Shown: positions 8,423 to 17,700, counted from the stretch's first letter. The stretch is 64,000 nucleotides of DNA from Zeimonas sp046347945 (GCA_046347945.1 JAXMFB010000006.1:124001-188000), one strand, 5' to 3'. Notes: a model not told the origin generated them from the letters alone. Program-made: numbers and translations.

Positions 8423-9259
8423 TCAATCCTGCGCAGGCGGGCTGCCAGCCGGATGACGGCGCTGCGCCGCCGCGGCCCTGGCCTCGCGCTCGGCCTCGCG
8501 ACGCAGCGCCTGCTCGCGCTGCCTGGCGAGCCTCGCGTCGTGCTCGGCGTTGCGCCGCTCCACGTCGCGCAGCCGCTGCGCGTGACGCGCGGCGTTCGCC
8601 GCCGCCGCGGCGTCGCGCTGGCGCGCCTGCTCCCGGCGCCGCTCGAGCTCGGCCTCGCGTTCGGCGCGCCGCTTGCGCTCGACCTGCGCCTCGCGGGCGC
8701 GCTGCGCGTCGCGCGCGTCGCGCTGCGCCTGCGCATCCCGATGCTGGTCGATCCGGTTCTGCTGGCGTTCGCGCGCCTCGTCCCGACGGCGCTGCTGCGC
8801 CCGCTGCTCGTCGTCCCGCGCGCCGGCATCGGACGCCCGGGCGCGGTTCTCCTCGCGCGCGTGCTCTTCGCGCAGCACCGCATGCGCCGACACCTCGCGC
8901 TCCTTCAGGCGCCGCCGGTCGTTGCGCTCGCGCTCACGCGCGGCCTGCAGGCAGTCGTTGACGAGGATGCGCCCCCGGCACGCGGCCTCGTCGGCGCGCC
9001 GCCGAGCAGTCACCTGCGCCCGCTCGCGCTCGATCGCCTGCAGCTCGCGGCGCGCCTCGCCGGCATCGGCGGGCGCGGAGCCCGCTGCGGGGGCCGCTCC
9101 GGTCGACCCTGCGGCCGGCGGTGAATCCGCGCCTTGGGCGGCCGCGTCGACCGCCAGCGTCGCGACCACCACGGCCACGACCGCCAAGGCGGGCCGCAAG
9201 GCCGGCCACCCGCGCCGGGCCACCTCCCCGCGTCCGCCATGCCCACCGAGCAGTGCCAT
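8423..9259 (-). CDS. Hypothetical membrane-anchored arginine-rich coiled-coil protein
   Basis: A 278-residue protein I do not assign to a named family. Residues about 20-42 form a hydrophobic segment ending VDAAAQG, either a signal peptide or an N-terminal membrane anchor. A low-complexity Ala/Pro/Gly stretch follows (45-68), then a very charged helix to the C-terminus dominated by E, R, A and Q with heptad-like spacing, a likely long coiled coil. Two cysteines in ACRGRILVNDC (C94 and C103) are the only ones, a pair I associate with conserved betaproteobacterial hypothetical proteins. It starts 6 bases after the zapE stop, so it is probably the last gene of the sucA-sucB-lpdA-zapE operon. Confidence 0.7.
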   Translation of the reverse strand: MALLGGHGGRGEVARRGWPALRPALAVVAVVVATLAVDAAAQGADSPPAAGSTGAAPAAGSAPADAGEARRELQAIERERAQVTARRRADEAACRGRILVNDCLQAARERERNDRRRLKEREVSAHAVLREEHAREENRARASDAGARDDEQRAQQRRRDEARERQQNRIDQHRDAQAQRDARDAQRAREAQVERKRRAEREAELERRREQARQRDAAAAANAARHAQRLRDVERRNAEHDARLARQREQALRREAEREARAAAAQRRHPAGSPPAQD

Positions 9260-9265
9260 CGTGCG

Positions 9266-10372
9266 TCAGGCGCGGCCGTCGAGGCCGACACCCGCCTCCC
9301 GGCGCGGCGCTTCGAGGTACTCGCGCGACTGCATCTCGACGATCCGGCTCACCGTGCGATGGAACTCGCCCGCCATCGCACCCTCGGTGTAGATCTCCTC
9401 CGGCGGGCACTCGGCCGACATGATCAGGTTGACCCGCCGATCATAGAGCACGTCCACCAGCCACACGAAGCGGCGCGCCTCGGACGCCATCGCGGCGCCC
9501 ATCTTCGGCACGCCCGACAGGATCACCGTGTGGAACTGGCTCGCGATCTCCAGGTAGTCGTTCTGCGACCGCGGGCCGCCGCACAGCGTGCGGAAATCGA
9601 ACCAGACCACGCCGCCGGCCCGCCGCAGCGCGCGGATCTCCCGGTGTTCGATCATCAGCCGGGGCTCCTCGTCGCGAGCCTCGGCCAGCGCGGCGAAGGC
9701 CTCGCGCAGCGCGCGGTCGGCGCCCGCGCCGAGCGGCGTGTGATAGGCGCGCACGTCGGCGAGCGAGCGGCGCCGGTAGTCGATGCCGGCGTCGACGTTG
9801 AGCACGTCGACGTTGGCCTTGATCAGCTCGATCGCCGGCAGCACGCGCGCGCGATGCAGCCCCTCCGGGTAGAGCTGGTCCGGATGGTAGTTCGAAGTCA
9901 TCACGAACGTCACGCCGTGCGCGAACAGCGCGCGCATCAGGCGCTCGAGGATCATCGCGTCGGCGATGTCCGATACATGGAATTCGTCGAAGCAGATCAG
10001 CCGAAAGCGCCGCGCCACCTGCGCGGCGACCGCGTCGAGCGGATCGGGCCGGCCCTTGAGGTCCTGCAGCGAGCGGTGCACGCCGCGCATGAACTCGTGA
10101 AAGTGCAGCCGCGTCTTGCGCACGACGGGGATGGCGGCGTAGAAGCTGTCCATCAGGAAGCTCTTGCCGCGGCCGACGCCGCCATGGAGCCAGACGCCGC
10201 GCGGCACCGGCGGGCGGTTGATCAGCTTCTTCAGCCGGTTCGAGCGCTGCGACTTGAACGCGACGAACTCGTCGTGCATCCGCTGCAGCCGCTCGGCCGC
10301 CGCCATCTGCGCGGCGTCCGCGACGTAGCCGCGCTCGGCCAGCGCGTGCCGGAATGCCTCGATCACGGTCAC
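9266..10372 (-). CDS. zapE: Cell division protein ZapE (AFG1-like ATPase)
   Basis: A P-loop ATPase of about 368 residues in the AFG1/ZapE family, which associates with the Z-ring and modulates FtsZ assembly in E. coli. Walker A is GGVGRGKS near residues 64-71, Walker B is LICFDEFHV, and the family motifs HFHEFM, TSNYHPDQLY and FHTVILSGVP are all present. The start is a GTG, either 10372 or 10366; no ATG is suitably placed because lpdA ends at 10386, 13 bases away. No strong ribosome-binding site precedes it. Its place behind lpdA is common in Burkholderiales. Confidence 0.92.
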   Translation of the reverse strand: MTVIEAFRHALAERGYVADAAQMAAAERLQRMHDEFVAFKSQRSNRLKKLINRPPVPRGVWLHGGVGRGKSFLMDSFYAAIPVVRKTRLHFHEFMRGVHRSLQDLKGRPDPLDAVAAQVARRFRLICFDEFHVSDIADAMILERLMRALFAHGVTFVMTSNYHPDQLYPEGLHRARVLPAIELIKANVDVLNVDAGIDYRRRSLADVRAYHTPLGAGADRALREAFAALAEARDEEPRLMIEHREIRALRRAGGVVWFDFRTLCGGPRSQNDYLEIASQFHTVILSGVPKMGAAMASEARRFVWLVDVLYDRRVNLIMSAECPPEEIYTEGAMAGEFHRTVSRIVEMQSREYLEAPRREAGVGLDGRA

Positions 10373-10385
10373 GACGAGGCGGTCG

Positions 10386-11837
10386 TCACATGTTGAGCGC
10401 GCGCTTGTCGGTCGCCGCCAGCGCGGCCTCGCGCAGGACCTCGGACATCGACGGATGCGGGTGGCAGACACGGCCGATGTCCTCGGCCGACGCCCTGAAC
10501 TCCATCGCGAGCGCAGCCTCCGCGACCAGGTCGGAGGCCGCCGCCGAGATCACGTGCACGCCCAGCACTTCGTCGGTTGCCGCGTCGGCCAGCACCTTGA
10601 CGAACCCCTGCGGCGCTCCGACCCCCAGAGCGCGCCCGTTGATCGAGAAAGGAAACTGGCCCGCCTTGTACGCACGCCCATCGGCCTTCAGCTGCTCCTC
10701 GGTGCGGCCGACCCAGGCGATCTCGGGCGAGGTGTAGATGACCCACGGAATGCAGTTGTAGTCGATGTGCGGCTTCTGGCCGGCGATCAGCTCGGCCACC
10801 ATCACGCCCTCGTCCTCGGCCTTGTGCGCGAGCATCGGGCCGCGCACCACGTCGCCGATCGCCCAGACGTTGGGAACCGCGGTCCGGCAGTGATCGTCGA
10901 CCGGGATGAACCCCCGCTCGTCGACCGACACGCCGATCGACTCCAGCCCGAGCCCGTCGGTGTTGGGCACGCGCCCCACCGACACGACCAGCCGGTCGCA
11001 GTCGAGCACCTGCGCGGCGCCCTTGTCGTCGGTCCAGTCGACCTTCACGCCCCGCTTGCCCGCGTGGACCGCGCCGAGCGTCACGCCGAGGTGGATCTTC
11101 AGCCCCTGCTTCGTGAGCAGCTTCCACGCCTCCTTCTGCACCCCCCCGTCGGTGGCCCCGAGGAAGGTGGGCAACGCCTCGAGGATCGTGACCTCCGCGC
11201 CGAGGCGGCGCCACACCGAGCCCAGCTCGAGCCCGATCACGCCGGCCCCGATCACGCCCAGGCGCTTGGGCACCTCCTGGATGGCGAGGGCACCCTCGTT
11301 GTCGCAGACGAGCTGGTTGTCGACCGGCACCCTCGGCAGGTGCCGCGCCTTCGAGCCGGTGGCGATGATCACGTTGACGGCGTCCACCAGCTGCGGAGCG
11401 CTGGCCGCGCCTTCCTCGGCATCATCGACCACCTCGATCCGGAACGCGCCGTCCTCGGCGCCGACGAAACGCCCGTGGCCCTTGAGCCAGGCGATCTTGT
11501 GCTTGCGGAACAGGAACTCGACCCCCTTGGTCATCTTCGAGACGATCGCATCCTTGCGCGCGAGCATCTTCGCCAGGTCGAGCCTGACCCCATCGACCGC
11601 GATCCCATGCTCGCCGAGGTGGTGCCGGACCTTCTCGAACTCGTCGCTCGACCCGAGCAGCGCCTTCGACGGAATGCAGCCGACGTTCAGGCAGGTGCCG
11701 CCGAGCGCGCGCTCGCCCTTCTGGTTGCGCCACTTCTCGACGCAGGCGACCTTGAAGCCGAGCTGCGCGGCGCGCACCGCGGCGATGTAGCCGCCCGGGC
11801 CCGCGCCGATCACGACGACGTCGTATGTCTGGGGCAT
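10386..11837 (-). CDS. lpdA: Dihydrolipoyl dehydrogenase (E3)
   Basis: A 483-residue FAD flavoprotein that reoxidises dihydrolipoamide with NAD+, here as E3 of the 2-oxoglutarate dehydrogenase complex. The FAD motif GAGPGGYIAA is at residues 11-20, the redox-active disulfide is C49/C54 (GGTCLNVGC), a second GAGVIGLELG binds NAD, and VCHPHPSMSE near the C-terminus supplies the catalytic histidine. GAGGAG lies 8-9 bases before the ATG. It follows sucB by 13 bases and belongs to the sucA-sucB-lpdA operon. Confidence 0.96.
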   Translation of the reverse strand: MPQTYDVVVIGAGPGGYIAAVRAAQLGFKVACVEKWRNQKGERALGGTCLNVGCIPSKALLGSSDEFEKVRHHLGEHGIAVDGVRLDLAKMLARKDAIVSKMTKGVEFLFRKHKIAWLKGHGRFVGAEDGAFRIEVVDDAEEGAASAPQLVDAVNVIIATGSKARHLPRVPVDNQLVCDNEGALAIQEVPKRLGVIGAGVIGLELGSVWRRLGAEVTILEALPTFLGATDGGVQKEAWKLLTKQGLKIHLGVTLGAVHAGKRGVKVDWTDDKGAAQVLDCDRLVVSVGRVPNTDGLGLESIGVSVDERGFIPVDDHCRTAVPNVWAIGDVVRGPMLAHKAEDEGVMVAELIAGQKPHIDYNCIPWVIYTSPEIAWVGRTEEQLKADGRAYKAGQFPFSINGRALGVGAPQGFVKVLADAATDEVLGVHVISAAASDLVAEAALAMEFRASAEDIGRVCHPHPSMSEVLREAALAATDKRALNM

Positions 11838-11850
11838 CTTCGCGCGCTCC

Positions 11851-13140
11851 TCAGAGGTCCAGCAGCAGGCGCGACGGGTCCTCGAGCGCCTCCTTGATCG
11901 CGACGAGGAACAGCACCGCCTCGCGGCCGTCGATGATGCGATGGTCGTAGGAGACGGCAAGGTAGTTCATCGGACGCACCACCACCTGGCCGTTCTCGAC
12001 CACCGCGCGATCCTTCGTCGCATGCACGCCGAGGATCGCCGACTGCGGCGGATTGATGATCGGCGTCGACAGCATCGAGCCGAACACGCCGCCGTTGCTG
12101 ATCGAGAACGTGCCCCCGGTCAGCTCCTCGATGCCGAGCTTGCCGTCCTGCGCGCGCTTGCCGAAGTCGGCGATCTGCTTCTCGACCTGCGCGAAGCTCA
12201 TCTGGTCGGCATTGCGGATCACCGGGACCACCAGGCCGCGCGGCGACCCGACCGCCACGCCGATGTCGAAGTAGCCGTGGTAGACGATGTCGTTGCCGTC
12301 CACCGACGCGTTGACGACCGGATACTTCTTCAGCCCGTGCACGGCGGCCTTCACGAAGAACGACATGAAGCCGAGCCGCACGCCGTGCTCCTTCTCGAAG
12401 CGCTCCTGGTAGCGCTTGCGAAGGTCCATCACCGGCTGCATGTTCACTTCGTTGAACGTGGTGAGGATGGCATTGGTCGCCTGCGACTGCAGCAGCCGCT
12501 CGGCCACGCGCTGGCGCAGCCGCGACATCGGCACGCGCTGCTCGGGCCGGCCCTCGAGCAGCTTCGCGACGTCGAGCGCCGGCCTCACCTCCGGCAGGCT
12601 GGCGCTCGGTGCGCCCGCCGGGATCGCCGCGGGCGCCGGCCGGGCGGCCGCCGCAGCCGCCGCGCCGATGACGTCGCCCTTGGTGATGCGGCCGTCGCGG
12701 CCGGTGCCGGGCACCTGCGACGGCGCCAGCCCGGCCTCGGCCATCAGCTTCGCCGCCGCCGGCATCGCGATACCGCTCTTCGACCCCCCGCCCGCTGCCG
12801 GCGCGGCTGGCGCGGCCGGCGCGGGTGCCTGCGCCGCGGCCGGAGCCGGCGCGGCCACCGCGGGGGCTGCCGGCGCCGCGGCCGTCGCGCCTGCCTTCGC
12901 TTCGGGGTCGATCATCGCGATGACCTCGCCGGCGACGACGGTGCTGCCGTCGCCCTTGAGGACCTGCGCCAGCACGCCCGCCGACGGCGCGGGAAGCTCG
13001 AGCACGACCTTGTCGGTCTCGATGTCGATGAGGTTTTCGTCGCGGGCCACGAGCTCGCCCGTCTTCTTGTGCCACTGCAGCAGGGTTGCCTCGGCGACCG
13101 ATTCCGACAGCTGCGGAACCCTGACTTCGATGAGAGCCAT
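11851..13140 (-). CDS. sucB: Dihydrolipoyllysine-residue succinyltransferase (E2o)
   Basis: A 429-residue E2 core of the 2-oxoglutarate dehydrogenase complex. A single lipoyl domain (about 1-75) has the modified lysine K44 in ETDKVVLE. An Ala/Pro-rich flexible linker follows (about 80-120), then the peripheral subunit-binding domain (AAKLMAEAGLAPSQVPGTGRDGR, near 130-155), a second Ala/Pro linker, and the acyltransferase domain ending with YDHRIIDG, where H400 and D404 are catalytic. Called odhB in Cupriavidus. It starts 28 bases after sucA. Confidence 0.96.
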   Translation of the reverse strand: MALIEVRVPQLSESVAEATLLQWHKKTGELVARDENLIDIETDKVVLELPAPSAGVLAQVLKGDGSTVVAGEVIAMIDPEAKAGATAAAPAAPAVAAPAPAAAQAPAPAAPAAPAAGGGSKSGIAMPAAAKLMAEAGLAPSQVPGTGRDGRITKGDVIGAAAAAAARPAPAAIPAGAPSASLPEVRPALDVAKLLEGRPEQRVPMSRLRQRVAERLLQSQATNAILTTFNEVNMQPVMDLRKRYQERFEKEHGVRLGFMSFFVKAAVHGLKKYPVVNASVDGNDIVYHGYFDIGVAVGSPRGLVVPVIRNADQMSFAQVEKQIADFGKRAQDGKLGIEELTGGTFSISNGGVFGSMLSTPIINPPQSAILGVHATKDRAVVENGQVVVRPMNYLAVSYDHRIIDGREAVLFLVAIKEALEDPSRLLLDL

Positions 13141-13168
13141 TTGCCTGTACTCCGGAGAGGAATTCGCT

Positions 13169-16027
13169 TCAGACCGATTTCTTCGCGCGCGCGCGGCTTT
13201 CGCCGAGCGCCGCAGCGATCAGCTCCTTCTGCTGCGCATAGTGCTTGTCGTAGTAGCCGACCGCGGGCGACGCCGACGGCGCTCGCCCCGCGTAGCCGAG
13301 CTTCTGGCCATCCTTGAGCGCCTCGGCGATGTGGTGCTGCACGTAGAACCATGCGCCCTGGTTCTGCGGCTCGTCCTGGCACCAGACGACCTGCGTGGCA
13401 TTCGGGAACTTCCTGAGTTCGGCCTCGAACGCCTTGTGCGCGAACGGGTAGAGCTGCTCGATGCGCACCAGCGCCACGTCGTCGACGCCGCGCTCGCGGC
13501 GCGCGGCCAGCAGGTCGTAGTAGACCTTGCCGGTACAGGCCACGACCCGCTTGACCTTCTTCGGATCCGCGCCAGCCGTCTCGCCGATCACCGTGCGAAA
13601 CTCGCCGCGCGCGAGCTCGTCGAGCGAGGACACCGCGTCCTTGTTCCGCAGCAGGGACTTCGGCGTCATGATCACCAGCGGCTTGCGGAACATCCGGATC
13701 ATCTGGCGCCGCAACAGGTGGAAGATCTGCGCCGGAGTGGTCGGCTGGCAGACCTGCATGTTGTGCTCCGCGCACAGCTGCAGGAAGCGCTCGAGCCGCG
13801 CCGACGAGTGCTCGGGACCCTGGCCCTCGTAGCCGTGCGGCAGCATCATCACCAGCCCGCAGGCGCGTCCCCACTTGGTCTCGCCCGACGCGATGAACTG
13901 GTCGATGACGACCTGCGCGCCGTTGACGAAGTCGCCGAACTGCGCCTCCCAGATCACCAGCGTGTTGGGGTCGGACGATGCGTAGCCGTATTCGAAGCCG
14001 AGCACCGCCTCTTCCGACAGCACCGAGTCGATGACGATGAATTGCCCCTGCTTGTCGGCGACGAACTGCAGCGGGATGTAGGCGCCCTGGTCCCACTTCT
14101 CGCGGTTCTGGTCGTGCAGCACCGCGTGCCGGTGCGTGAACGTGCCGCGGCCCGAGTCCTGGCCCGACAGGCGCACGCCGAAGCCCGACGCGACCAGCGT
14201 CGCGAACGCCAGGTGCTCGCCCATGCCCCAGTCGAGCGGCACGTCGCCGTCGACCATCGCGCGCCGGTCATTGACGACGCGCTCGACCAGCGGGTGCAGC
14301 TTGAACCCGGACGGCACGGTGGTGATCCGCTCGCCGAGCCGGCGCAGCTCGCCGATCGGCACGGCGGTGTCGGCGCTGTCGGTCCACTTGCGGTTGAGGA
14401 ACGGCAGCCAGTCGACCGCGAACTTGCTCTTGAAGTTGGTGATGACCGGGTCGATGGTGTGCTTGCCTTCGTCCATCGCCTTGCGGTAGCCGGCGACCAT
14501 CGCCTCGGCATCGGACTCCTTGATGACCTCCTGCGCCGCCAGCCGGTCGGCATAGAGCTTGCGCGTGCCGGGGTGCGCGGCGATCTTCTTGTACATCATC
14601 GGCTGCGTCATCGCCGGCGTGTCCTGCTCGTTGTGCCCGAGCCGGCGGAAGCAGACGATGTCGACCACGACATCCTTGCGGAAGCGCTGCCGGAATTCCA
14701 GCGCCAGCTGCGTCGCGTAGACCACCGCCTCGGCGTCGTCGCCGTTCACGTGGAACACCGGCGCCTCGATCATCTTGACGACGTCGGTGCAGTAGATCGT
14801 CGAACGGGTGTCCCTGGGGTCGGACGTCGTGAAGCCGATCTGGTTGTTGATCACGATGTGGACGGTGCCGCGCGTGCCGTAGCCGCGCGTCTGGGCCAGG
14901 TTCAGCGTCTCCATGACGACACCCTGCCCCGCGAAGGCCGCGTCACCGTGCACCAGCACCGGCAGCACGTGGTCGCCGTTGCGGTCGCCGCGGCGAACCA
15001 TCCGCGCGCGGCACGACCCCTCGACGACCGGGTTGACGATCTCGAGGTGCGAAGGGTTGAAGGCAAGCGACAGGTGAACGGGCCCTCCGGGCGTGGAGAT
15101 GTCGCTCGAGAAGCCCTTGTGGTACTTGACGTCGCCGCTCGGCAGGTCGTCGGCGTGTTGGCCCTCGAACTCCGCGAAGAGCTCCTTGGGCATCTTGCCC
15201 AGCGTGTTGACGAGCACGTTCAGCCGGCCGCGGTGGGCCATGCCGATGACGACCTCCTGGATGCCGAACTCGCCTGCCCGCGCGACCAGTTCGTCCATCG
15301 CGGCGATGAAGCTCTCGCCGCCCTCGAGCGAGAAGCGCTTCTGGCCGACGTAGCGGGTGTGAAGGTAGCGCTCGAGGCCCTCGGCGGCAGTCAGCCGATC
15401 GAGGATGCGCTTCTTCTTGTCGGTGCTGTAGCTCGGGCGCGCGCGCGTCGACTCGAGGCGCTCCTGGATCCAGCGCTTCTGCGCCTGGTCGCTGATGTAC
15501 ATGAACTCGGCGCCGATCGACCCACAGTAGGTGTCGCGCAGCGCCTTGACGATATCGCGCAGCGGCGCGTTGTCGAAGCCGAAGTACGTGTTCGCCGCCG
15601 AGTAGATGTTGGCGTGCTCGCCCTCGGTGAAGTCATAGAAGGCGGGCTCGAGCTCCGGGATCGCCGGGCGCTCCTGGCGCTTGAGCGGATCGAGATCGGC
15701 CCAGCGCGAGCCGAGGTTGCGGTACGCGGCCACCAGCGACTGCACGAACACCTGCTTGCGGGCGGTCGCGGCGTCGCCGCCCATCATCCGCGGCTGCAGC
15801 GAGCCTTCCTTCGCTCGCTCGGCGAACGACTGCACGATCGGTGCATGCGCGATGTCGCGCGTCTGGGGGCTGCCGTCGGCGGCCGGCACCGCCTGCATGC
15901 TGTCGAACCAGGCGCGCCAGGCCTCGGGCACCGAGCCGGGATTGTTCAGGTAGCTCTCGTAGAGCTCCTCGACGTACGGGGCATTGCCGCCGAACAGGTA
16001 CGAGTTCGACTGGAACGCTTTCATCAT
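13169..16027 (-). CDS. sucA: 2-oxoglutarate dehydrogenase E1 component
   Basis: A 952-residue thiamine-diphosphate enzyme that decarboxylates 2-oxoglutarate and passes the succinyl group to SucB. The N-terminus (YLFGGNAPYVEELYESYLNNPGSVP) is the E2-binding region of this family. The ThDP/Mg site GDAAFAGQG...NNQIGFT, MAHRGRLNVL and the C-terminal QDEPQNQGAW are all present. Two adjacent ATGs (16027, 16024) can serve as the start; AGGTGA lies about 8 bases before the first. The 183 bases upstream hold a short hairpin (ATCCGG-AAG-CCGGAT) and a small ACGAG-AAA-CTCGT dyad near the ribosome-binding site, but no convincing promoter. Confidence 0.96.
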   Translation of the reverse strand: MMKAFQSNSYLFGGNAPYVEELYESYLNNPGSVPEAWRAWFDSMQAVPAADGSPQTRDIAHAPIVQSFAERAKEGSLQPRMMGGDAATARKQVFVQSLVAAYRNLGSRWADLDPLKRQERPAIPELEPAFYDFTEGEHANIYSAANTYFGFDNAPLRDIVKALRDTYCGSIGAEFMYISDQAQKRWIQERLESTRARPSYSTDKKKRILDRLTAAEGLERYLHTRYVGQKRFSLEGGESFIAAMDELVARAGEFGIQEVVIGMAHRGRLNVLVNTLGKMPKELFAEFEGQHADDLPSGDVKYHKGFSSDISTPGGPVHLSLAFNPSHLEIVNPVVEGSCRARMVRRGDRNGDHVLPVLVHGDAAFAGQGVVMETLNLAQTRGYGTRGTVHIVINNQIGFTTSDPRDTRSTIYCTDVVKMIEAPVFHVNGDDAEAVVYATQLALEFRQRFRKDVVVDIVCFRRLGHNEQDTPAMTQPMMYKKIAAHPGTRKLYADRLAAQEVIKESDAEAMVAGYRKAMDEGKHTIDPVITNFKSKFAVDWLPFLNRKWTDSADTAVPIGELRRLGERITTVPSGFKLHPLVERVVNDRRAMVDGDVPLDWGMGEHLAFATLVASGFGVRLSGQDSGRGTFTHRHAVLHDQNREKWDQGAYIPLQFVADKQGQFIVIDSVLSEEAVLGFEYGYASSDPNTLVIWEAQFGDFVNGAQVVIDQFIASGETKWGRACGLVMMLPHGYEGQGPEHSSARLERFLQLCAEHNMQVCQPTTPAQIFHLLRRQMIRMFRKPLVIMTPKSLLRNKDAVSSLDELARGEFRTVIGETAGADPKKVKRVVACTGKVYYDLLAARRERGVDDVALVRIEQLYPFAHKAFEAELRKFPNATQVVWCQDEPQNQGAWFYVQHHIAEALKDGQKLGYAGRAPSASPAVGYYDKHYAQQKELIAAALGESRARAKKSV

Positions 16028-16210
16028 GGTTCTTCACCTTTCGGAACGAGTTTCTCGTCAAAGATGCTCGGACTGCCGCGTGGGCACGGCGCCGACGAAC
16101 CGCATCCGGCTTCCGGATCGGCGGTTCGAGACTAGCGGTGGTGACGAAGGGGGATTACGTCATGGCGGCACGCTTTGGCGGGTGCGTGAATGGTATCACC
16201 GCGGGCCCTG

Positions 16211-17167
16211 TCACCGCAGGCGCGCCGCGGTCTCCCGATAGGTTTCGAGGCCGGGCCCTCCGATCGCGATCGCGCGCCCGGCCGCCTCGCGCGCACCCGG
16301 CAGATCCCCTGTGCGGGCCAGGGCTTCGGCGAGGTTGTTCCAGCCGTCGGCGAAGTCCGGGTGGCGGTCCAGCAGCGCGCGATAGGTCTGCACCGCCTGC
16401 TGCACCTGGCGGTCGGCGAGCTGCGCATTGCCGAGCGCGAATGCCGTGAGCCGGTCTTCCGGGGCGCGGGCATGAAGCACCCGGTACGCGGCCAGCGCCG
16501 CCGCGCGATCGACGCGCTCGAGCGACACCGCGGCACGCAGCGCGTCGCGCTGCGTCGCCGCAGCGGGAATCCGCTGCGGCGTCGTCACGACCATCGCCCA
16601 GTAGCCGCCCCGCCCCCACGTCCGCTCGAAGGTCTCGATTCCCATCGGCATCGCCTTCTCCGGGCCCGAGTGCAGGTAGATCCGGTCGGCGTCCAGGTCG
16701 TAGCCGACGATCACCGCGTAGTGCCAGACCGGCATGATCGACAGACCCAGGTTCTGGAACACGACGACCGCGTAGCCGTCGGCCACGGCCCGCAGCAGCG
16801 CGGCGATCCTCGCCGGCATCGGGATCGAGAGCAGCCCCTCGCGCCGCGGCAGCGCCAGCATCTCGGCCTGCAACGTGCCTTGCCGGGCCGGCAGGTACAC
16901 CTCCGCGGTCAGCGACTCGGGCGTGCGCGCGCGGCCGACGGCGCCGAGCGCCATCGCCAGTGCAGCGGGCCCGCACTGGTAGTCCTCTTGCGGATGAAAC
17001 GGCACGTCGGGCAGCCGTGCCTGTCGCGGCAGTCCCTGGACGGGCGCCGCCGCCGCCGAGCCGGCCGGCGCCCTCAGGGCATCGGTCTGGGGTGTCGCGC
17101 ACCCGCCGAGCGCGAGCGCCGCAGCGAGTGCGACTGCGGCGGTTCGCCGCGTGCGGCTTCGCGTCAA
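16211..17167 (-). CDS. PA2778-family lipoprotein: C39-like cysteine peptidase with TPR tail
   Basis: About 318 residues. A TTG at 17167 that overlaps the upstream stop (TTGA) gives a lipoprotein signal peptide ending LGGC, lipidated at C23. The domain after it is C39 peptidase-like: EDYQCGPAALAMAL with catalytic cysteine C65, and HYAVIVGYD with H149 and D157, followed by HSGPEKAM. The C-terminal third (about 220-318) has TPR helices (AFALGNAQLADRQVQQAVQTYR, WNNLAEALARTGDLPGAREAAGRA). Papain-fold C39 enzymes typically cut after a double glycine. It is paired with the preceding small gene, as in the Pseudomonas PA2778/PA2779 pair. Its substrate is not established; see findings. Confidence 0.8.
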   Translation of the reverse strand: MTRSRTRRTAAVALAAALALGGCATPQTDALRAPAGSAAAAPVQGLPRQARLPDVPFHPQEDYQCGPAALAMALGAVGRARTPESLTAEVYLPARQGTLQAEMLALPRREGLLSIPMPARIAALLRAVADGYAVVVFQNLGLSIMPVWHYAVIVGYDLDADRIYLHSGPEKAMPMGIETFERTWGRGGYWAMVVTTPQRIPAAATQRDALRAAVSLERVDRAAALAAYRVLHARAPEDRLTAFALGNAQLADRQVQQAVQTYRALLDRHPDFADGWNNLAEALARTGDLPGAREAAGRAIAIGGPGLETYRETAARLR

Positions 17168-17556
17168 CGAATCGCGCGGGTGAACGGGAACACCTTGGTG
17201 AAGCCGAGGATGTCGGTGATCAGCAGCACGATGAAGATCGTGACGATGATGCCCAGCACGTCGCCGCCCGCGGGCAACTGGTCGATGCGCGCCGCGAGGT
17301 CGCGCACCTGCTGGTCGTCGAGCGCCTTGACGCGTTCGCGCGCCTGCGCCGGGTCGACGCCCAGCGCCTCGAAGCGCGCCCGGACGTCTTCGCGCGCCAG
17401 CAACGCGTCGAGTGCCGCGCGGTCGGACGCCGGCGTGGCGCTGATGGCTTCCTCGGTGCTCACGACCCGCGCATTGGCCGGCGCCGGGACCGTGGAAGCG
17501 AGCAGGCCGGCGACGACCGCGCCGGCGACCATGCGAACGATACGGCCATGAACCAT
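17164..17556 (-). CDS. PA2779-family small secreted/membrane protein
   Basis: A 130-residue protein with an N-terminal signal peptide (residues 1-29, ending PANA), a helical middle (about 35-93) and one C-terminal hydrophobic segment (about 100-118), finishing FTKVFPFTRAIR. Immediately before the hydrophobic part is LPAGG (G97, G98), preceded by LDDQQVRDLAARID, which resembles the double-glycine leaders cut by C39 peptidases. GAGGAGGGG lies just before the ATG. Its stop overlaps the TTG start of the C39-like gene, so the two are probably translated together. A weak promoter (TTGCGC-18-TACCGT) can be seen upstream. Function unknown. Confidence 0.8.
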   Translation of the reverse strand: MVHGRIVRMVAGAVVAGLLASTVPAPANARVVSTEEAISATPASDRAALDALLAREDVRARFEALGVDPAQARERVKALDDQQVRDLAARIDQLPAGGDVLGIIVTIFIVLLITDILGFTKVFPFTRAIR

Positions 17557-17700
17557 TTGATTCCCCTCCTCGTTGAGGTCCTTCCGGTACCAGGACACCG
17601 CTCGGCACGGTAGCACCAGCGCCGCGAATCGCGCAAACCGGCGGCGCGTCGCGGTTGCAGGATCCCGACACAATGCCGGCCTGACCCGTCGGGCGGAGCT

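Noticed and set aside
8122..8883. N-terminal extension of dinG through the ydcH-like gene
   Set aside because: The extension is Arg/Ser/Ala-rich out-of-frame sequence; the DinG family start fits ATG 8121, coupled to the YdcH-type stop.
12416..16135. A 1239-codon plus-strand frame opposite sucB and sucA
   Set aside because: High-GC antisense shadow; SucA and SucB are unmistakable on minus.
16028..16210. Terminator between the C39-like gene and sucA
   Set aside because: The ATCCGG-AAG-CCGGAT hairpin is short, lies closer to sucA and has no T-run, so I could not call it a terminator.
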